In this document: in pieces, positions 49,769 to 58,300 of the stretch
Position numbering within the stretch: position 1 is the stretch's first letter
How the letters are laid out: the number at the start of each line of letters is the position of its first letter
Translations under genes and position numbers: made by a program
Origin: Nematostella vectensis
Lineage: Eukaryota > Cnidaria > Anthozoa > Actiniaria > Edwardsiidae
Reading direction: 5' to 3'
Length of the DNA: 64,000 nucleotides
Assembly (NCBI RefSeq): GCF_932526225.1
Contig: NC_064046.1
Coordinates: 9,945,719-10,009,718 of the forward strand
The notes under the pieces: model-generated
Database searches by the model: none
Told to the model about the DNA's origin: nothing
Seen by the model: only the letters and a program-made list of their open reading frames with translations

Positions 49769-50920
49769 CTATAAGCTTCTAAGATTTACTATTAGTAGAT
49801 TTGGTACAAACTTTTCTAAGTAGTTGACCATTCCGAAGTATCTCTGTAGCTCGACTTTACATGTGGGTTGGGGCATGTCTTGTATAGCATTTACCTTGTC
49901 AGGATCAGGTTGGAGTCTTTCTGTAGTGATCTTGTCACCAAGGAAAGTCAGTTCCTTGACTCTGAAACGACACTTATTCACATTGAGTTTCAACCCAACT
50001 CCCTGTGCCTTAGATAGGGTCATACGCACTCGTTCATCATGCTCACTTTTATGTGTTTCCACATACTAATATATCATCATGAATTGATGTAACACCGTCC
50101 ATGCCTTCAAAAAAACTGAGCAATAGTAGGATGGAAAACTTCAGGAGGGCTGGAAATTCCAAATGGCACCCTTGAGAAGCCGTATCTGCCATTGGGTGTG
50201 TTAAATGTGCAGAGCTTAGAACTTTCTTCATCTAGGGGAATTTGCCAGAACCCTGATGACGCATCAAGTTTTGAAAAATATTTGGCTCCAGACATGTTTT
50301 TGTGATTTCACTTCTTGTTGGAACGCGATAGTGCTCGCTCATGTTGCACTGATTTAGATCTTTTGGATCCAAGCAAAGCCTTAGGTCACCATTTGGCTTT
50401 TCTACAATAACAAGGTTGGTTCTTCTATCTTCTTTACAATTCCCAGCTTGGTCAACCGATTGAGCTCCTTATCTAGCCTTTCGCTCAGACTCACAGGAAA
50501 TTTTCTTGCAGGATGAATAACAGGGTTAGCATCATCCTTGAGCTTAATCTTGTAGCTAGAAGACACCATATACCTTCCTTCAAATACATCAGCAAATTCA
50601 TTCATTATTTCATCTTTAAATGTGTGATCGTTGTTGTCACTATAGTTGTTATCTCCCATGGTACGGTCCTTGATAACAGTATTAACCATTGTTATTAGTT
50701 TAAACTTTTCACATGTCTCTAATCCTAAGATTGCTTGACATTCTTGAAGTACTATGACAAAAAACACTTCATCTTTTTCTCTTTTTTTCTCTCCAGTGTA
50801 TGAACTTATTGTCATCTTAGTTGGCCTCATTTGAGGCTTGTTTACTAGCTTTTTGTACTCACTAAGGGGTAAGATATTTACTTGGGCACCCGTATCCAAT
50901 TTGAATTTGATCTTTGTGCC
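49769..50920 (-). pseudogene. Ty3/Gypsy retropepsin and reverse transcriptase
   Basis: The protease active site reads LDTGAQVNILPL, followed by the flap region and ILGLETCEKF. The polymerase begins with HPARKFPVSLSERLDKEL and continues through KPNGDLRLCLDPKDLN, KLDASSGFWQIPLDEESS and RVPFGISSPPEVF. The catalytic block is IHDDILVCG (His in place of the usual Tyr) and the thumb follows with LTFLGDKIT. Frame changes occur near 50400, 50290, 50110 and 50055. Confidence 0.88.
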
Positions 50921-51021
50921 TTCTACTTGTGCCTCTATCAGCCAATCACTCTTTTTGGTTTCATGTGTTTTCTGTATTACACTAGAAAGAAGATCTCTGT
51001 CCTATTCTGTTTCCTTTTGTG

Positions 51022-51504
51022 TTAAACAGTTTCTGCGGCACATAACTTGAAGGTGATTCTTCTTGTGACAGTTGTGACAGTTTTGTTGTATGCAAAGCAT
51101 TTCCCTGGTTCGTGGACTTTTCCACACCTCTGACATGAATTCTTATGTTTGGCCCCTCCCTGTTTTCCTTTGGATTTACTCTTATGCTTATTTAGCGCAT
51201 GTACCTCAACCACTCCTTCGTTCTTCTTAGGTGTGCAATATTCTTCTAATTTCTAAATAACAACATCATATTTACCTTTCTCTTCCTCTGAGAAGGTTAG
51301 GGTATTAAAAACTTCAATTACCTCTGGCCCGGCGACCGTCAAAAGCAGTGCGATTATATGCTTGTCTGATTTCTTGTGAGCTTCTATGGCTTCAATATAC
51401 AGATCGAATCGTTGTTTAAACTTCTTCCACGCCTCGTCGACATTCCCAGTCAGATTTAGAGGATGTGGGGGCGGTATGATATTCATTTTGACTCCTGGTA
51501 CCAT
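51022..51504 (-). pseudogene. Ty3/Gypsy gag with CCHC zinc knuckle
   Basis: The capsid-like N-terminus includes NVDEAWKKFKQRFDLYIEA, a pattern typical of gag. One in-frame TAG lies at 51253-51255. Beyond it, the basic stretch KHKSKSKGKQGGAKHKNSC leads into CQRCGKVHEPGKC, an exact C-x2-C-x3-H-x4-C knuckle. A frame change separates it from the protease. The first possible ATG (51502-51504) straddles the LTR/primer-site border; a second Met lies six codons on. Confidence 0.82.
51490..51503 (-). other. Candidate tRNA primer-binding site
   Basis: On the minus strand TGGTACCAGGAGTC follows the LTR without a gap. It begins with TGG, as expected for a site complementary to a tRNA CCA end. I cannot name the tRNA without a search. 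Confidence 0.6.
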
Positions 51505-51631
51505 GTAATGTTTAGTTTTTTACGAGTCAGACAAACGACCGCATGGTGAACACCACCATGACGAATTTATTACACACACAGAACCCGAATGTGAATCGAG
51601 TGACATAAGTATAGCGTGACATACCATTACA
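51504..51631 (-). repeat. 128-bp LTR of the Ty3/Gypsy element
   Basis: The ends form a perfect 7-base inverted pair, TGTAATG...CATTACA. The inner end abuts the primer site. It contains AATAAA on the minus strand (plus strand TTTATT near 51567), a possible polyadenylation signal. It is unusually short for an LTR. The partner LTR is missing because the element is truncated, so the assignment rests on end structure and position. Confidence 0.7.
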
Positions 51632-51676
51632 AGAGCTATTTTAAAATTTGCTTAAAGTCTCATTGTCAGTGAAAGT
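51632..51676. repeat. Satellite-related direct repeat, left copy
   Basis: AGAGCTATTTTAAAATTTGC and what follows, up to TTGTCAGTGAAAG, match the segment at 53749-53791 and the satellite unit phrase AGAGTAATTTGAAAATTTGC...TTGTCAGTGAAAG. It forms the last codons of the Helitron-type frame on the minus strand. Confidence 0.75.
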
Positions 51677-52911
51677 GAATTTAGTGAAACTTCGTTATTG
51701 TATCTGATAGCTTCTAGGACTTTTTGGGATCTAACATGTTGAAATTGGTAATGATGTTTATAGCTAAGGCGGCGCTTCAGTTTTATGGGAATTGTTTGGG
51801 ACTCATTTAGAGGTCGTGGTAAAGTATTCACAGTAGAGCATACATCAGCTGGTACATTAACAACGACACCATAAATAGACAGCTGTCCTCCCCTAGGCGA
51901 TTCACGTATTTGCATAAATGGAATTCTAGGTGAAATGAGTCTTTCTTCTAGTAAGGTAAGATTAAGGATATAAGGTTTATAAGGAAATTCCATTTTATTT
52001 GCTTTTGAAAATGGAGGGACTTTTCCACAACGTAGGCGTGAGTCACGTGTAAAGCAAATCAAATTACTGTCATGTGCATGTCCATCAATCAAGTTACACT
52101 TTTTCAAAACATTTTGGCTGCATAATTGATAATTGGCAACACTGATTTTTTTAGGAATGTCCTGTACCATATTTGCTCACAGCAGAGACATCAGATAAAA
52201 ATTATGGACCAGGGTATATTACAATGAAACGCCTTAATTATTTTGTCAACACTACATGAAAAATCGAAAGTGTCTAATTGGCGGTTTTTATTAAGAAGTT
52301 GATGTTCTCTAATATCTCCTAGGCAAATTATGTCAGGTTTTCTTGTCTTTTCTACGTTAGCTATCCTTTGAGATTTTCTTATTTTCCTTTTTTTTCTTAT
52401 CATGATTGCTTAAATTCTTATTTGATCTTCTTTTCCTCATATATTTTCGCGTGTAGCGTTTTCTTTCTGTATTAATTTTTTCTTTATCAGTATCGTCTAA
52501 AACGATAAATTGAGGTTGTTCTTTTGTTTCAGTAACTGTGTTGTGAGTATTGATGTTATGAGGAGATGGATGCCTTTCATTGCTCCTGGTAATACGAATT
52601 GGAACAGTAGAAACATAATGGGTTTCTCCTAGGTGACCGATAGTAATAGCAGAAGGTGGATCATTTCGATTATTGACAGGTGTGATAATAGTCATTGGAG
52701 AAAAAGTCTCATTTGATTCAATAACTTGTATTATTATATTAATTGCATTAGAGACTGGTTGTATGATAACATGATCGGCCAAGGTGTCTTGTTGTGACAT
52801 GTTGTTTAGGTAGGATGCCCATGAGATATCTATAATATTCCCAGAAATAAGAGACAACATGGCCGCCACGCATGCGTAATAGTGCACATACAATGTCAAA
52901 ATGGCTGCCAT
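51652..52911 (-). pseudogene. Helitron-type protein fragment with DUF6570-like region
   Basis: The frame 51652-52170 contains GKVPPFSKANKMEFPYKP, then LTLLEERLISPRIPFMQIRE, then GGQLSIYGVVVNVPADV, then LPRPLNESQTIPIKLKRRLS. These blocks are characteristic of the DUF6570-type region upstream of the Rep nuclease in animal Helitron proteins. Upstream on the same strand, 52357-52911 encodes a Thr/Asn-rich segment ending in a very basic tail (KRYTRKYMRKRRS), and 52191-52403 continues it in another frame. The protein stops right after the domain, where it runs into satellite-related sequence. The Rep (HUH) nuclease and helicase parts are absent. It cannot mobilise itself. Assignment of the basic upstream part to the same protein is less sure. 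Confidence 0.75.
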
Positions 52912-53690
52912 TTACTATAAGGAAATGTGGGGAGACATCACAATTTATCAAATTTTCTCGTTTCACAGATTTTCTTACCATTCGAGTAATACACTTTCCG
53001 TTCAAACGATGCCACAGAAAGCCCTATAATTGTTTCTTGGACATTGCACTTTTGTTCGCTTCAGAGATTTCAATCCTCCATACATTCTCTGTAATTTCAT
53101 TGAAATTGGGCATAAAAGTAGTCGTTTAAAAGGTAGAACTGTTCGCCGCATCACAGGTGCAGGACTCGAAATTGGTAAATCTACTATCCTTCCATCAAAT
53201 TTGCAAATAAAATAGGCAGTAGCGCCTTCCAATCTTGTTCCCGAAGAAATAACATTTGATGTAGTTATGCCTAGTTCAGGAACCATTATTGTCGTCTTTA
53301 AGATACAGACTGAAGCAAGGAAAACGGTGCGCTAAGCAAGAACAGCTTCTCTCCGTTTGTCCGTTCTCCATTTTGTTTTTAAACTGCCCCACGGCTTTCT
53401 GGGATTGGCACAGGGGAGGGGAACCATAAAGCCTTTCTAAAATACATTTTATTTAAATTTGCGCATATAATGTTTTCCAACCTCAGCAAGACTGCCGCAG
53501 TTCCATTATCATTGGACGTATCAAAACAGAGATGCCCCTTGCACGTCATCATTGGAACATACCGTAATACGGGGGATTCGTTCTCTTACATCATGATCTC
53601 TTGTTGGAATGTAGCGCGTTTCCCTTTCGTAATAGCAACTGTGTTTCGTAGCAACGAGATAGTACCATAGCCCTTAACACCACTTTTTGG
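52912..53690. other. Stretch upstream of the Helitron-type fragment
   Basis: Open frames exist on both strands at 53002-53286. Neither shows a recognised domain. The minus-strand frame starting at 53286 lies in line with the fragment and could be an upstream exon or part of the same element, but nothing decides it. Confidence 0.3.
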
Positions 53691-53694
53691 ATCT

Positions 53695-53850
53695 TTGAAG
53701 ATTTTCTTTTCACTCTTTTCCCTAACATCTTTCTTCTTCATTAGGAAGAAGAGCTATTTGAAAATTGGCTTAAAATTTCGTTGTCAGTAAAAGTTTGATA
53801 TTTGTCTTGAGGGAAACCAAAAAAACGTGAATGGTTGGTAATACGGATTT
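53695..53850. repeat. Relic of the satellite unit, two segments joined (right direct-repeat copy inside)
   Basis: TAACATCTTTCTTCTTCATT, then AGGAAGAAGAGCTATTTGAA and TTGTCAGTAAAAG, match one part of the 1288-bp unit. The next phrase, TTTGTCTTGAGGGAAACCAA, matches another part about 0.6 kb further along. The relic therefore lacks the piece in between. It has more differences than any unit inside the array. Confidence 0.75.
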
Positions 53851-54109
53851 TGGGGAAACTTCGCAAGAGTTTATTGTCCCTATTTTGTAATCATCGTAGC
53901 GCAACGTCACCAGCGTGATCATTGAGGTTCTCATTCTCCTAAAATGCCAATGGAATTAAAGTCGAAGTTTCGCAAACACACAAAGCTAGTTCTACCTATG
54001 AAGACATTCCGAACCGCATAAAGCTTAGTTTTTTTAGAAGCGGCAAATTGCAAAAGCATGTTCTAGCAGAATTCAACAAGGACCTCCCTTCTTCTATTGG
54101 GGGTGGGGG

Positions 54110-54270
54110 ATTTTTTTTTATTATCATTTTCTTTGTGTTTCTCTCATTTCTTGTAATGCAAGATTTTACGATGGCTTAAGTTTTGAGTACTAAACGAATT
54201 CTTAGCGGTAGAAAGTACGGACCCAAAACTGCACTATATTCTTCTTTCCTTCACTCGTTTTACTGTCTAG
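54110..54270. repeat. Second relic of the satellite unit
   Basis: It matches the unit from TTTCTCTCATTTCTTGTAAT through CTAAACGAATTCTTAGCGGT to CCCAAAACTGCA and the following TC-rich part. It shares CATTTTCTTTGTGTTTCTC with the array's left edge (16685-16710) but not with internal units, so it resembles the ancestral form. Confidence 0.75.
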
Positions 54271-54811
54271 CGATTACGTGGACGGTTAAAGTTAATTCAC
54301 CTTTCTCAGTTTGCTATACTAGAAAAGAAGTTTGCGGCTTATTTTTGTTTGTTTCAGAGTATAAAGTCTAGGTTATTTTTAGAAAGCTCTTTTGAAATTT
54401 ATCGCCAAGTTTTGACCCTAATAGCCGTAGCCTTCTTTTGTCAGTCTAAAGCGTGCAACAAGCAAACAGGGTGATGGTTTTATTTTGACTTAAAAAGGAA
54501 TATTCGTGGAGCAGGCTATGAAATAGAAGTTCCTTGAATCTACACACAGTTTCAACAGAGATGACAAGTATCGTGTCCCACGATATACCACCAAAAGATT
54601 TGTCTTAAAAAACATGTTATTACCAAATGTGATGACAAATATGTTATCAACACCGGTATCAGTGACGGTATCCAATTGATAATTATTTCACCTAGCATCA
54701 CTCTATATCACAGGATATTTGTTAGGAGAAGATAATGAGCAAACTCTTATATTTTACAACAGCAAATTGGGGACGCCTAAATATTTTTCCCGTTTAGATA
54801 AAGAAGACCCA
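54271..54811. promoter_or_regulatory. 5' flank of the F5/8C gene
   Basis: This is the only space for the promoter between satellite relic and start codon. I see no clear TATA box or CpG-rich core. The reading frame stays open upstream of the ATG from 54719, without another ATG. Confidence 0.3.
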
Positions 54812-55017
54812 ATGAAGCTTATTCCTCATCTCTGTCTGGCTATCCTTTTGTCATGGCAACACGCCATTGCCCAAGACTGCAGAGACTACATTTATTTCAT
54901 GCCTGGCACCCAACTGCTGTACAACGTCATCGAGACAAAACAGACGACAAAAGACGAGTGCCGAGAAAGCTGCAGTGAAAACCCGGAATGTGTGTCAATC
55001 AACTATAAGCAGAAAGA
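54812..55017 (+). CDS. Exon 1: signal peptide and first part of PAN module
   Basis: It starts at the ATG that opens MKLIPHLCLAILLSW, the only Met giving a signal peptide. It ends before GTAAGT, a consensus donor. Two bases of the Glu codon are left for the next exon (phase 2). Confidence 0.88.
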
Positions 55018-55362
55018 GTAAGTGGAACTAAGTCTTAAAGGCAACAATTGAGACCTTACGCAACGGCGACGGCAGCGAAGTCGCCAATGTTTTGCTTATT
55101 CCATTGCAATTAAATTGTTATTGATCGGCACGCGGGAAAACATATTGTTCTAGCCATCGTCGTCGTCCTTGCTTTAGTTCCTATCACGGAGATGACTAGG
55201 ACGATGGCGACAACGATGACAAAGACGATGGCGGTGACAACGACAATGACAATGAAACAATGGCAATGACAACAAAAATAACAATGACAATGACAATTAC
55301 GATGACGATGACGATGACAGAATTACAATGACAATGACAATGACAATAACAATGACAATGAA

Positions 55363-55399
<37 letters not shown>

Positions 55400-58300
55400 G
55401 TGTCGATGACGATGACAATGACAATGACAATGAAAATGACAATGACGATAACGATGACGATGACAATAACAATGACAATGAAGATGACGATGACGATAGC
55501 GATAGCGATGACAATCACAATTACGAGGACGATGGCAACAATGACAAATGACAATGACACAATGACAATGGCGGTGACAACGACAATGACAACAAAAATA
55601 ACAATGCCAATGACAATGATAATGGCAACGATAATGACAATGATAATGACGATGACAATGTCAATGAAGATGACGATGACGATGGCAATTACACGATAAC
55701 AATGACGATGGCGACGACAATGGTAACGATTACAATGACAAATGACAACGACAACAACAATAATAATGTCAAAGACAGCGACAATGATAATGACATGACA
55801 ATGATAATGACGATGACAATGACAATGTCAATAAAGATGACGATGACGATGGCAACAATGACAGATGATGGCAATGACGATAACGATGAAAATTACACGA
55901 TAACAATGACGATGGCGACGACGATGGTAACGATGACAAATGACAATGACAATGACAACGACAATAATAATGTCCACGACAACGACAGCGACAACGACAA
56001 TGACAATGACAATGACGATGGCAACAATGACAATGACACAATTACAATCACAATGATAATGGCAACGACAATGACAATGACAATGAAAATGACAATGAAG
56101 ATGACGATGACGATGATAATGACAACGACAATTACGATGACAATGGCAACAATGACAAATTACAATGACACAATAGCAATGACAATGGCGGTGACAACGA
56201 CAATGACAATGACAACAAAAATAACAATGACAATGACAATGATAATGGCAACGATAAAGACAATGATTAAAAAACGAACCCCTTTACCAAAACTTTTTTT
56301 CTCACCATCGCTATTAAAAACGTGTTTGATAATATAGTGTATTGAAAATGTTCTACAGCGCTTTGACCTTTTACGTTGATTTCTTCTAACCTTTTTTACT
56401 TATTTAGATCGCGATGTGAGCTGAACAGCGCTTCCCACATGACACATCCGGGAATGTTAAGACCGGAAGTCGGCGCATTCTACGCTTTGGTGAAACCGCC
56501 GACAAGCTGCAGTGACAATTACTGTTCAACGGGCAAGAGATGTTTTATGACGGGGAAAGGAGTGGCGTACAGATGTGAAGGTGTGTGTCCTTGAATCTGT
56601 CGCTATTCTTATAATCTCATGTTTGTGTTCCTAAATAATGTTTTCTTTTCGTTATTCTTTTTGTGTTGTGTGCGTTTGTACCTTTGAACCCCAGGAATGG
56701 GAACGGGTGTTGACTCACGGGCTGTAGAATAGCTTTACTACAAAATGATGTCTAGTGTCTTGTTAGTGTTGGATAAAGCACGTATTCCTACCATACGTGC
56801 TTCATTCAACCCTAACAAGACACTAGACATCATTTTGGAGTAAAGCTATCCTATTGCCCGTGGTTGACCCATTACTGATCGAACTTTCTCAGTTTTAAGG
56901 AGGGGGAAGATCTAGGCTTATTTAGTACTTAAAAGGTAGAAACGTGTATTTTCATGAGTTTGACTTGTTACCAAGGGCCACTAGCTTCATGACTTTTATT
57001 ATTCATTTTTTAAATGTTTGAAAAGGAAATGTGGAACCTCAGTCCATGAAGCTCAAGTCATCTCAATTTAACGATTCTCTTAAAAGTGCAAACAAATGAT
57101 AGGAAAACTCTGACATCTCTGTGCGTTATTCACAGTTTGCAAGGACGCACTTGGTATGGAATCAGGTGAGATAAGCAACTCTGCTATAACTGCGTCGAGC
57201 TACGCTCATCAGGGCGTCAACACACACTCCATGCCGTACTATGCTCGTCTAAACAACGTTGGCCAGTCTGGTGTTTCTAACGGGGCCTGGCTAGCGAAAA
57301 ATCATGTAGCTGGAGAATACCTTGAAATCGACCTCGGGAGAAATGTGGCCGTAGATGGGGTAGCAACCCAAGGGAGTCCGGGTGCTACGTGCCGGGTAAC
57401 CAGTTATAAGATCAGCTACAAAACCGACCTCACAGCCTGGCTTGTGGTCAAGGAGGACGGGCAGGAAAAGGTAGCTCTAAGTATTTGTATTCCCTGATAA
57501 ACAATAGCACAGAGAATCCTGTGTGGCACATGAACAGGCATTGACTTTAAATTCGATTTGGTCCGCTAAAATCCATTCTACAAGAATAAGCACACAAATA
57601 CATTTCTTTTAAGAATCAATTAATGTTAGGGAAATCATATATCTTTAAATGATGTTAGTTTTGACAATTCAAGTCTAATACAATTAACAAATTTCCCATA
57701 GTTTTTCATGTACACGATATTCGTCACCTCAAAATGTTAAGGAGTCAAGAGGCGCGTAGCGCGTGTATAAGAGATAGTACGCGCGCTGTGATTGGCTAAT
57801 TGGTAGTAGTGACATTACCGTATTGCTTGTCTCTGGGGGCATAAAGGAATTCTGTATTGCCCTACGAAAAAAAATTCACAATCTTCTGTTTTTTTATTTT
57901 TTTTTTACGTTCAAACTGCAAAATGAGCGAGGTAGTTTAGAGACCCCGATTAATAGTTTACTAAAGGCCTGATGAGTCGAACTAGCTAAAGTATTAGAGG
58001 AGAGTCCTTAGAATACGAAATATTGGTCTTGTAAACAAACAAGACGGCGGGGCAATGTTTCGGAGTCTTAGTTTGCATCTCAAAACTCACAACCCAAATG
58101 TACCCACCATTATTAAATAATGTATGAAAAAACACACACATGAGCTAGCTTGTGACTGCAACTTTAATTTCTTAGGTTTCATTTTACTTGTTTTACACAT
58201 TTAATAAGGATAATATGACATTTTCTTCGATGCATTTTGACGGATTTTTCCCGCGAATTTTGCGCGTTTTTTGCTGCTAACTTAGAAAATCACGCGCAAG

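Larger units (their letters stand above)
49125..51631 (-). mobile_element. Ty3/Gypsy retrotransposon, 3'-truncated, RNase H missing
   Basis: Read on the minus strand, the order is 128-bp LTR, primer-binding site, gag, CCHC knuckle, retropepsin, reverse transcriptase, integrase. It stops within the integrase core near 49125, where it abuts the (GGCT)n-bearing repeat, so no 3' LTR is present. Reverse transcriptase ends near 49796 and integrase linker text starts near 49764, leaving no room for RNase H. Several stops and shifts make it inactive. It differs clearly from the element at 6300-11310 in protein sequence. Confidence 0.9.

Noticed and set aside
55297..56337. Met/Thr-rich, Val/Ile-rich and Asn/Asp-rich open frames
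   Set aside because: They are direct translations of the intronic GACAAT/GATGAC microsatellite.
57969..57985. Hammerhead-ribozyme-like CTGATGAGTCGAA
   Set aside because: The second core half should read GAAA; here GAAC follows and no closing stems are evident. A similar CTGATGA at about 50252 lies in retroelement coding sequence.
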